Source: Hanleya hanleyi (Eukaryota; Mollusca; Polyplacophora; Lepidopleurida; Hanleyidae). Taken from it: 64,000 bases of DNA. Under the pieces are notes generated by a model. That model was not told the DNA's origin and did not search any database. It saw only the letters and a program-made list of their open reading frames with translations. The stretch covers positions 38,048-102,047 of the forward strand of contig JAVTVY010025366.1 of the NCBI GenBank assembly GCA_036873755.1. Direction: 5' to 3'. Shown in pieces: positions 40,101-52,100 of the stretch; the first letter of the stretch is position 1, and each line of letters starts with the position of its first letter. Position numbers and translations under genes: made by a program.

Positions 40101-43100
40101 ATTTGGTTTTGTGTGACTAGTGCCAGTGTGACCACTCCCTCCAATATCCCTCTATATTTGGTTTTGTGTGACTAGTGCCAGAGTGACCACTCCCTCCAAT
40201 ATCTCTCTATATTTGGTCTTGTGTGACTAGTGCCAGAGTGACCACTCCATCCAATATCTCTCTATATTTGGTTTTGTGTGACTAGTGCCAGAGTGACCAC
40301 TCCCTCCAATATCTCTCTATATTTGGTTTTGTGTGACTAGTGCCAGAGTGACCACTCCCTCCAATATCTCTCTATATTTGGTTTTGTGTGACTAGTGCCA
40401 GAGTGACCACTCCCTCCAATATCTCTCTATATTTGGTTTTGTGTGACTAGTGCCAGAGTGACCACTCCCTCCAATATCTCTCTATATTTGGTTTTGTGTG
40501 ACTAGTGCCAGAGTGACCACTCCCTCCAATATCTCTCTATATTTGGTTTTGTGTGACTAGTGCCAGAGTGACCACTCCCTCCAATATCTCTCTATATTTG
40601 GTTTTGTGTGACTAGTGCCAGAGTGACCACTCCCTCCAATATCTCTCTATTTGGTTTTGTGTGACTAGTGCCAGAGTGACCACTCCCTCCAATATCTCTC
40701 TATATTTGGTTTTGTGTGACTAGTGCCAGAGTGACCACTCCCTCCAATATCTCTCTATATTTGGTTTTGTGTGACTAGTGCCAGAGTGACCACTCCCTCC
40801 AATATCTCTCTATATTTGGTTTTGTGTGACTAGTGCCAGAGTGACCACTCCCTCCAATATCTCTCTATATTTGGTTTTGTGTGACTAGTGCCAGAGTGAC
40901 CACTCCCTCCAATATCTCTCTATTTGGTTTTGTGTGACTAGTGCCAGAGTGACCACTCCCTCCTATATCTCTCTATATTTGGTTTTGTGTGACTAGTGCC
41001 AGAGTGACCACTCCCTCCAATATCTCTCTATATTTGGTTTTGTGTGACTAGTGCCAGAGTGACCACTCCCTCCAATATCTCTCTATATTTGGTTTTGTGT
41101 GACTAGTGCCAGTGTGACCACTCCCTCCAATATCTCTCTATATTTGGTTTTGTGTGACTAGTGCCAGAGTGACCACTCCCTCCAATATCTCTCTATATTT
41201 GGTCTTGTGTGACTAGTGCCAGAGTGACCACTCCCTCCAATATCTCTCTATATTTGGTTTTGTGTGACTAGTGCCAGAGTGACCACTCCCTCCAATATCT
41301 CTCTATATTTGGTTTTGTGTGACTAGTGCCAGAGTGACCACTCCCTCCAATATCTCTCTATATTTGGTTTTGTGTGACTAGTGCCAGAGTGACCACTCCC
41401 TCCAATATCTCTCTATATTTGGTTTTGTGTGACTAGTGCCAGAGTGACCACTCCCTCCAATATCTCTCTATATTTGGTTTTGTGTGACTAGTGCCAGAGT
41501 GACCACTCCCTCCAATATCTCTCTATATTTGGTTTTGTGTGACTAGTGCCAGAGTGACCACTCCCTCCAATATCTCTCTATATTTGGTTTTGTGTGACTA
41601 GTGCCAGAGTGACCATTCCCTCCAATACTCTCTATATTTGGTTTTGTGTGACTAGTGCCAGAGTGACCATTCCCTCCAATACTCTCTATATTTGGTTTTG
41701 TGTGTGACTAGTGCCAGAGTGACCATTCCCTCCAATACTCTCTATATTTGGTTTTGTGTGACTAGTGCCAGAGTGACCATTCCCTCCAATACTCTCTATA
41801 TTTGGTTTTGTGTGACTAGTGCCAGAGTGACCATTCCCTCCAATACTCTCTATATTTGGTTCTCCCTCCAATATCTCTCTATATTTGGTTTTGTGTCACT
41901 AGTGCCAGAGTGAGCATTCCCTCCAATACTATCTATATCTGGTTTTGTGTGTGACTAGTGCCAGAGTGACCACTCCCTCCAATATCTCTCTATATTTGGT
42001 TTTGTGTCACTAGTGCCAGAGTGACCATTCCCTCCAATACTCTCTATATCTGGTTTTGTGTGACTAGTGCCAGAGTGACCACTTCCTCCAATATCTCTCT
42101 ATATTTGGTTTTGTGTGACTAGTGCCAGAGTGACCACTCCCTCCAATATCTCTCTATATTTGGTTTTGTGTCACCAGTGTTCGAATTTAAGAAAAATTTG
42201 AACCAGTCCGCCGGACAGGTGAGCCAAAAATGTAACCAGTCCGCAAATATTTTTACTAGTCCGTTAATATTAAATAAAAGATGTGGGAACATTTGTCATC
42301 ATGAATATTTTGTGCTCTGTGATTGTTGCTACTAAATAAGAAATTAATAATTGTGCATTTCTTGAGCGCGTGTGAAGATAATCACAGACGACAAACCCCG
42401 TCGGCTAGACTTTGACGGCGACTTTGACTGCACGTGTCGTCGCGAAAAACACTGCTTCAACAAACACCATTTCAAGCCAAAAAATCAGTAGATTTCTTTT
42501 CGAAGTTGATGGAGAATATGTTTAAAATTGTCCTGGTAAACATAATCAGGTCGACTGAAGCGTAATCATGTTGCTGATTTCTCGATTCCCGACCTGGAAT
42601 TGGGAGCTTTATTTTCTGAAAAGATCGCCAACCTGCATTGCCATGCTGCATTACAGTCACACTTTACGGTATGCTGACAGTGTTCGCACCGCTTTACGGT
42701 TGTTGTTGTTGTTGTCGTAAAATGCGGCCGTGGTTGTGATTTCGTTGGAATTTGCTGGGATTTTTTTAGACTCGCACGATTTATTTAGACTCGATCGGGT
42801 AACCGAAAACAGACATTTCGTTTTTCATTCTTTACAAATTGTGCGGAGATATCCAGAGAAATAGTTTGCACAATGAACTGAAAACTTTTTTGTTACCAGT
42901 CCGACGGACTTGTTGTTCAGTCACTCACACCAGTCCGTTTGATTTTTTACCAGTCTCGGACTGACGGACAGGTGCCAAATTCGAACTCTGGTCACTAGTG
43001 CCAGAGTGACCACTCCCTCCAATATCTCTCTATATTTGGTTTTGTGTGACTAGTGCCAGAGTGACCACTCCCTCCAATATCTCTCTATATTTGGTTTTGT

Positions 43101-46100
43101 GTCACTAGTGCAGAGTGAGCATTCCATCCAATACTATCTATATCTGGTTTTGTGTGTGACTAGTGCCAGAGTGACCACTCCCTCCAATATCTCTCTATAT
43201 TTGGTTTTGTGTCACTAGTGCCAGAGTGACCATTCCCTCCAATACTCTCTATATCTGGTTTTGTGTGACTAGTGCCAGAGTGACCACTTCCTCCAATATC
43301 TCTCTATATTTGGTTTTGTGTGACTAGTGCCAGAGTGACCACTCCCTCCAATATCTCTCTATATTTGGTTTTGTGTGACTAGTGCCAGAGTGTGACTAGT
43401 GCCAGAGTGACCACTCCCTCCAATATCTCTCTATATTTGGTTTTGTGTGACTAGTGCCAGAGTGACCACTCCCTCCAATATCTCTCTATATTTGGTTTTG
43501 TGTGACTAGTGCCAGAGTGACCACCCCCTCCAATATCTCTCTATATTTGGTTTTGTGTGACTAGTGCCAGAGTGACCACTCCCTCCAATATCTCTCTATA
43601 TTTGGTTTTGTGTGACTAGTGCCAGAGTGATCACTCCCTCCAATATCTCTCTATATTTGGTTTTGTGTGACTAGTGCCAGAGTGACCACTCCCTCCAATA
43701 TCTCTCTATATTTGGTTTTGTGTGACTAGTGCCAGAGTGACCACTCCCTCCAATATCTCTCTATATTTGGTTTTGTGTGACTAGTGCCAGAGTGACCACT
43801 CCCTCCAATATCTCTCTATTTGGTTTTGTGTGACTAGTGCCAGAGTGACCACTCCCTCCAATATCTCTCTATATTTGGTTTTGTGTGACTAGTGCCAGAG
43901 TGACCACTCCCTCCAATATCTCTCTATATTTGGTTTTGTGTGACTAGTGCCAGAGTGACCACTCCCTCCAATATCTCTCTATATTTGGTTTTGTGTGACT
44001 AGTGCCAGTGTGACCACTCCCTCCAATATCTCTCTATATTTGGTTTTGTGTGACTAGTGCCAGAGTGACCACTCCCTCCAATATCTCTCTATATTTGGTT
44101 TTGTGTGACTAGTGCCAGAGTGACCACTCCCTCCAATATCTCTCTATATTTGGTTTTGTGTGACTAGTGCCAGAGTGACCACTCCCTCCAATATCTCTCT
44201 ATATTTGGTTTTGTGTGACTAGTGCCAGAGTGACCACTCCCTCCAATATCTCTCTATATTTGGTTTTGTGTGACTAGTGCCAGAGTGACCACTCCCTCCA
44301 ATATCTCTCTATATTTGGTTTTGTGTGACTAGTGCCAGAGTGACCACTCCCTCCAATATCTCTCTATATTTGGTTTTGTGTGACTAGTGCCAGTGTGACC
44401 ACTCCCTCCAATATCTCTCTATATTTGGTTTTGTGTGACTAGTGCCAGAGTGACCACTCCCTCCAATATCTCTCTATATTTGGTTTTGTGTGACTAGTGC
44501 CAGAGTGACCATTCCCTCCAATACTCTCTATATTTGGTTTTGTGCGACTAGTGCCAGAGTGACCATTCCCTCCAATACTCTCTATATTTGGTTTTGTGTG
44601 TGACTAGTGCCAGAGTGACCATTCCCTCCAATACTCTCTATATTTGGTTTTGTGTGACTAGTGCCAGAGTGACCATTCCCTCCAATACTCTCTATATTTG
44701 GTTTTGTGTGACTAGTGCCAGAGTGACCATTCCCTCCAATACTCTCTATATTTGGTTCTCCCTCCAATATCTCTCTATATTTGGTTTTGTGTCACTAGTG
44801 CCAGAGTGAGCATTGCCTCCAATACTATCTATATCTGGTTTTGTGTGTGACTAGTGCCAGAGTGACCACTCCCTCCAATATCTCTCTATATTTGGTTTTG
44901 TGTCACTAGTGCCAGAGTGACCATTCCCTCCAATACTCTCTATATCTGGTTTTGTGTGACTAGTGCCAGAGTGACCACTTCCTCCAATATCTCTCTATAT
45001 TTGGTTTTGTGTGACTAGTGCCAGAGTGACCACTCCCTCCAATATCTCTCTATATTTGGTTTTGTGTCACCAGTGTTCGAATTTAAGAAAAATTTGAACC
45101 AGTCCGCCGGACAGGTGAGCCAAAAATGTAACCAGTCCGCAAATATTTTTACTAGTCCGTTAATATTAAATAAAAGATGTGGGAACATTTGTCATCATGA
45201 ATATTTTGTGCTCTGTGATTGTTGCTACTAAATAAGAAATTAATAATTGTGCATTTCTTGAGCGCGTGTGAAGATAATCACAGACGACAAACCCCGTCGG
45301 CTAGACTTTGACGGCGACTTTGACTGCACGTGTCGTCGCGAAAAACACTGCTTCAACAAACACCATTTCAAGCCAAAAAATCAGTAGATTTCTTTCGAAG
45401 TTGATGGAGAATATGTTTAAAATTGTCCTGGTAAACATAATCAGGTCGACTGAAGCGTAATCATGTTGCTGATTTCTCGATTCCCGACATGGAATTGGGA
45501 GCTTTATTTTCTGAAAAGATCGCCAACCTGCATTGCCATGCTGCATTACAGTCACACTTTACGGTATGCTGACAGTGTTCGCACCGCTTTACGGTTGTTG
45601 TTGTTGTTGTCGTAAAATGCGGCCGTGGTTGTGATTTCGTTGGAATTTGCTGGGATTTTTTTAGACTCGCACGATTTATTTAGACTCGATCGGGTAACCG
45701 AAAACAGACATTTCGTTTTTCATTCTTTACAAATTGTGCGGAGATATCCAGAGAAATAGTTTGCACAATGAACTGAAAACTTTTTTGTTACCAGTCCGAC
45801 GGACTTGTTGTTCAGTCACTCACACCAGTCCGTTTGATTTTTTACCAGTCTCGGACTGACGGACAGGTGCCAAATTCGAACTCTGGTCACTAGTGCCAGA
45901 GTGACCACTCCCTCCAATATCTCTCTATATTTGGTTTTGTGTGACTAGTGCCAGAGTGACCACTCCCTCCAATATCTCTCTATATTTGGTTTTGTGTCAC
46001 TAGTGCAGAGTGAGCATTCCCTCCAATACTATCTATATCTGGTTTTGTGTGTGACTAGTGCCAGAGTGACCACTCCCTCCAATATCTCTCTATATTTGGT

Positions 46101-49100
46101 TTTGTGTCACTAGTGCCAGAGTGACCATTCCCTCCAATACTCTCTATATCTGGTTTTGTGTGACTAGTGCCAGAGTGACCACTTCCTCCAATATCTCTCT
46201 ATATTTGGTTTTGTGTGACTAGTGCCAGAGTGACCACTCCCTCCAATATCTCTCTATATTTGGTTTTGTGTCACCAGTGTTCGAATTTAAGAAAAATTTG
46301 AACCAGTCCGCCGGACAGGTGAGCCAAAAATGTAACCAGTCCGCAAATATTTTTACTAGTTCGTTAATATTAAATAAAAGATGTGGGAACATTTGTCATC
46401 ATGAATATTTTGTGCTCTGTGATTGTTGCTACTAAATAAGAAATTAATAATTGTGCATTTCTTGAGCGCGTGTGAAGATAATCACAGACGACAAACCCCG
46501 TCGGCTAGACTTTGACGGCGACTTTGACTGCACGTGTCGTCGCGAAAAACACTGCTTCAACAAACGCCATTTCAAGCCAAAAAATCAGTAGATTTCTTTC
46601 GAAGTTGATGGAGAATATGTTTAAAATTGTCCTGGTAAACATGATCAGGTCGATTGAAGCGTAATCATGTTGCTGATTTCTCGATTCCCGACCTGGAATT
46701 GGGAGCTTTATTTTCTGAAAAGATCGCCAACCTGCATTGCCATGCTGCATTACAGTCACACTTTACGGTATGCTGACAGTGTTCGCACCGCTTTACGGTT
46801 GTTGTTGTTGTCGTAAAACCCGACCGTGGTCGTGATTTCGTTGGAATTTGCTGGAATTTTTTTTAGACTCGCACGATTTATTTAGACTCGGTCGGGTAAC
46901 CGAAAACAGACATTTCGTTTTTTCATTCTTTACAAATTGTGCGGAGATATCCAGAGAAATAGTTTACACAATGAACTGAGAACTTTTTTGTTACCAGTCC
47001 GACGGACTTGTTGTTCAGTCACTCACACCAGTCCGTTTGATTTTTTCCCAGTCTCGGACTGACGGACAGGTGCCAAATTCGAACTCTGATGCTGGGTACT
47101 GACTGTTAAGGTTCCAAGCCAAATCAGTAGTTTCAATGTCGGTGGACTTCAGACCCTCTGATTTCCATTAAAATTTTCTCTGAAGCATCAAATTAATTAA
47201 TGGGATAAATTATCAAATTATTCTGCTTCGTACCTTTCATCCTGTTATGACTGTCAAAGGTAACTAAAGCATTACACATAACACAACCTATACACATGAT
47301 CAAATTTTGGGAAATAGGAAAAACTATGTATTTCTGAAGATCACAGTCAAACATCAAAACCATAAAATCATACAGATAACGGCAGTCTTTTGAAGTCCAC
47401 GAGTTCTAGTTTTTTAGCAAATTCCCTCTCTGAACAGGCTGAAACCAATACTAATGCAAGTACTGTTGCCAAATATTAAGTTATCAGGCTGTGTTTAGAC
47501 CATTTAACAGTGTTCGAATTTAAGAAAAATTTGAACCAGTCCGCCGGACTGGTGAGCCAAAAATGTAACCAGTCCGCAAATATTTTTACTAGTCCGTTAA
47601 TATTAAATAAAAGATGATCTGGGAACATTTGTCATCATTTTGTTCTCTGTCATGGTTGCTACTAAATAAGAAATTAATAATTGTGCATTTCTTGAATTTC
47701 TTGAGCGCGTGTGAAGATAATCACAGACGATAAACCCCGTCGGCTAGACTTTGACGGCGACTTTGACTGCACGTGTCGTCGCGAAACACTGCTTCAACAA
47801 ACACCATTTCAAGCCAAAAAATCAGTAGATTTCTTTCGAAGTTGATGGAGAATATGTTTAAAATTGTCCTGGTAAACATAATCAGGTCGACTGAAGCGTA
47901 ATCATGTTGCTGATTTCTCGATTCCCGACCTGGAATTGGGAGCTTTATTTTCTGAAAAGATCGCCAACCTGCATTGCCATGCTGCATTACAGTCACACTT
48001 TACGGTATGCTGACAGTGTTCGCACCGCTTTACGGTTGTTGTTGTTGTTGTCGTAAAATGCGGCCGTGGTTGTGATTTCGTTGGAATTTGCTGGGATTTT
48101 TTTAGACTCGCACGATTTATTTAGACTCGATCGGGTAACCGAAAACAGACATTTCGTTTTTCATTCTTTACAAATTGTGCGGAGATATCCAGAGAAATAG
48201 TTTGCACAATGAACTGAAAACTTTTTTGTTACCAGTCCGACGGACTTGTTGTTCAGTCACTCACACCAGTCCGTTTGATTTTTTACCAGTCTCGGACTGA
48301 CGGACAGGTGCCAAATTCGAACTCTGGTCACTAGTGCCAGAGTGACCACTCCCTCCAATATCTCTCTATATTTGGTTTTGTGTGACCAGTGCAAGAGTGA
48401 CTACTCCCCCCAATATCTCTCTATATTTGGTTTTGTGTGTCTAGTGCCAGAGTGACCACTCCCTCCAATATCTCTCTATATTTGGTTTTGTGTCACTAGT
48501 GCCAGAGTGACCACTCCCTCCAATACTCTCTATATTGCTTCTTCAATTTCCAGGAGAGTGATCAAAAAGCTCTTCTGAAGAAAAGTTGGGAGATTGATGG
48601 AGAGCAAGAGTCATCTCTCCTTAAAACTGAGAGACAGCATTGTGGTAGTATACAAACATACTCACCTCAATGTGATCATGTATTTATCGAACACTGACTC
48701 TGCCCCACCAAAATGGAAGTTGAATCCCCCAAATGGTCCCCCTTGTCTGAAGAATCCCCCGAAGTCCCCTTGCTGGGATCTGCGGCCCGCTGGCTCCTGT
48801 GCCGAAGTGTAGCCAAAGTTATCGTACTGCGACCGGCGCTCCCGATCACTCAAAGTCTATAAAATATAAGAAATAATAATAAACATGAAAAGCTGATCTG
48901 GATGAAGCGAGGATTACACCAAAATAAATCAAAGTTTAAAGGTGAAATGCAAAGCTTTTAATTTTATCTAAAATGTTGCTTATATACATCTTGTCTTATG
49001 TGACATAACTTTTATACGTTTTTGGGGCAAATATATTTTGCAAAATTGTACTAATAACAATATTTAAGTTATCCTGTTATAAATCCGTCTTGAAAACTTG

Positions 49101-52100
49101 CATCGCTTGTCTCTCTTGGTTTGTAGAACGTTATGACGTTATAGCGATCTCCTTCATTCAAGTTTTATTTAAATGTGACGTCATGCTACATCGGATGAAT
49201 GAGCGGGGACCACTACAACGTCATGACGTTCCAAAAACAACGGAAGGCAAGCGATGACGTTTTTAAAAGTTCTGGCTCTCGTTTTCTTGTGGTATAAGTT
49301 TTGACTTCTCATATACCCAAAATAAAACAATAACCCACAGAACTATTACCACACATATTTGTAACAACTATAGAAGTTCTTGTTTTATGACATTTTAACA
49401 GAACATTGGAAAGCTTTTCAGTTCACCTTTAAAATTCAGATGACAGACAATGTATTAATGTTGCTGATGGAGACGGATAGACATGCATGATGAGGACAAT
49501 ACCAAGGCCAATTTTGGCCGAAGGGTACAAAAAGATGTTCACTTCAATGGTTCAAAGAACTAAGTTGAACATTCATCTTTCTGTGCTTCACTGAAGACTG
49601 AGAACCATACCATAGTCTCCTTGCCAATAGAAAGCTGTTCAGTCCTATCAGAAAAAACGTTAAACAAAAGCTTAAGTCCACATCTACAAGCAGACTCCTA
49701 TAGCCATAGTTGTACTGGTATTCTAGAAACTAACGTGTACCACACAAACACTCATAAAAATAGAGTTAACTACTCACCTCATAAGCCTCATTGATTTTTG
49801 TAAATTTAGTTGTGGCATCTGGGTCCTTATTTTTATCTGGATGCCTGTGAGTAAAGGAAATGAAAATCATAAAATTAACAATACTCAATGGTATCATCAG
49901 CAATTCCAGACAATGATCAGATACATTGCAAGATATAACAATTAGATGTTAAGATTTATCTACATACACGCATATTTTCTATGCACATATAACAAGAGTC
50001 CAAGAAACTTCAAAATGTGCCCATCCATTTGCGCAGACTGAATTTAATGTGATCCCATATGGGAACGACATGACGTAAACTTTCAGAGCATTATTTTGGT
50101 GTGCAACAATAATAGGTTCCCCCTCCCAGTAAAGGATTCATTGTCATGGTTACAATTAGCGGCCACCATCAGTGAGAGAGAATGCTTCAGGGATATTACA
50201 GAGTCAAATTGGTGTGAAAAGTAAGTAATTATGACAATTTGGCAGCTTTGTCAACTGCCCAAAAACAAGAGAGACAAGCTGAGTAGCTAGCAGGTCCTCC
50301 GCCAAGTAGCCTGTTTGAGAGCATACAGCATATACGCTTCCAATATCTCCTTAAATATGACTTGGAAAGTTGATATGTGTATGTGGAAAGAGACGTTCAT
50401 CTGGAATTGTTGAGACAATTTGAGGAGGTTTGGGAAGCAGTAATGGGTAGTGTAACACTGGAATGTAAGTCTGTAGTTGTATATGGATTTGTGGATGATG
50501 AGGTTTATAAATCGATAAAGATATCGCGTTCACAACACAGATGGGTACAATATGGGTGAGTGAAATCCAAGATGGTCAATGGCAGCCATCTTGGATTACA
50601 TACTACCTCAATGAAAATCAATACCAATCGCTGTCTAACTGATGTGAAGCACCGTCTCGAGTTTGAAGTTGATTGGTCAAATTGTTGTCGAGATATCACG
50701 TTCACAAGATCCGAGACGGATGGAATCCAATATCGTCAATAGCAGCCATCTTGGATTATGTACCTCAGTGAAAATCAAAACCAATGGCCGTTCAACTGAT
50801 GCGAAGCACATTCTCAAGTTTGAAGTGGATTGGTCAAACTGTTAGATATCGCATTCGAGATATCGCATTCACAAGATGTGGGATGGACAGAATCCAATAT
50901 GGTCAATGGCAGCCATCCTGGATTACGTACCTCAGTGAAAATCAATACCAATGGCCGTCTAACTGATGTGAAGAACCTTCCCAAGTTTGAAGTCGATTGG
51001 TTGAATTGTTCTCGAGATATCGCGTTCACAAGATCTGGGACGGATGGAATCCAATATGGTCAATGGCAGCCATCTTGGATTACGTACCTCAGTGAAAATC
51101 AATACCAATGGCCGTCTGACTGATGTGAAGAACCTTCCCAAGCTTGAAGTTGATTGGTGGAATTGTTCTTGAGATATCGCGTTCACAAGATGTGGGACGA
51201 ACAGAATCCAATATGGTCGATGGCGGCCATCTTGGATTACGTACTTCAGTGAAAATCAATACCAATGGCCGTCTAACTGATGTGAAGCACCTTCTCAAGT
51301 ATGAAGTCGATTGGTCGAATTGTTCTTGACATATCGCGTTCACAAGATGTGGGACGGACAGAATCCAATATGGTCGATGGCGGCCATCTTGGATTACGTA
51401 CCTCAGTGAAAATCAATACCAATGGCCGTCTAACTGATGTGAAGCACCTTGTCAAGTTTGAAGTCGATTGGTCGAATTGTTCTCAAGATATCGCGTTCAC
51501 AAGATGTGGGACGGACGGACGGACGGACGGACGGAGGGACGGACGGAAGGACGGACGGAAGGACGGACGGAGGGACGGACGGAAGGACGGACGGCTAGCA
51601 TTTCCAAGTCCTCCCACCACTTCGTGGCGGAGGACAAAAATGGAACTGAAGACAGTGTCTGATGTGATGTTGATAAGACAGCACAGCTATGTCACTTTAG
51701 AACTTCACACAGCTTTCAGAAGAGCGCACAATGTTGATGGCTATGATGTTTGGAATGTCATTACTGAATATCATAAAGAAACCTTAGTCACTGTCTTCTG
51801 AGGGTAGTACTATTGAGGCTAATTTATTTCAGCATGAGCATGACTGTATTTGTAACCAATACAACTAGTTGTATAAATGCTAATTTTCAATCAAAAAACT
51901 GCTGTCATGGAGCCATAACAAACCATTTCTGTGACAGCATTTTTGTGTTGTGATGGTTAGTCCGAAATACAAACGGTTCCCAGAATGAGGGGACCGTCAG
52001 ACGTTTGAAACTTGCTACAGCAGAAATGCAACCAAACCGTTCCACCCAGCTTACTGAAATACATAGTTTATCCATTCATTTCAAGATCAGTTGTACCGCC

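Larger units (their letters stand above)
37579..48533. repeat. 55-bp satellite array in DNAJC16 intron 3, interrupted by five 815-bp elements
   Basis: Unit of 55 bp containing CCACTCCCTCCAATATCTCT and TATATTTGGTTTTGTGTGAC, then TAGTGCCAGAGTGA. Blocks: 37579-38529, 39345-42174, 42991-45070, 45886-46274 and 48327-48533. Variants with AATACTCTCTAT are 54 bp, a multiple of three, and so create short open frames that are not genes. A distinctive run of variant units leading to the element recurs around 38041, 41686 and 44582, which shows that blocks of about 2.9-3.6 kb were duplicated together. Confidence 0.97.

Noticed and set aside
38041..44809. Repeated 61-73 codon open frames in the 55-bp satellite (NIESIGGNGHSGTSHT repeats)
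   Set aside because: They arise only where units are 54 or 57 bp long, exist on both strands, and lack a start context or other coding support.
38760..47996. 84-91 codon minus-strand frame in element E (MTVMQHGNAGWRSFQKIKLP)
   Set aside because: It is shared only because the elements are copies of each other; disrupted in copy 2 by one base; no family recognised.
25091..48533. Regular repeats that could suggest a CRISPR array
   Set aside because: Units are head-to-tail with no unique spacers, lie in introns of an animal gene, and have no cas genes nearby.
50377..51801. Overlapping 60-166 codon frames across the 160-bp tandem repeat
   Set aside because: They follow the repeat unit in several frames and both strands and end in the GGAC run; not a protein family I know.
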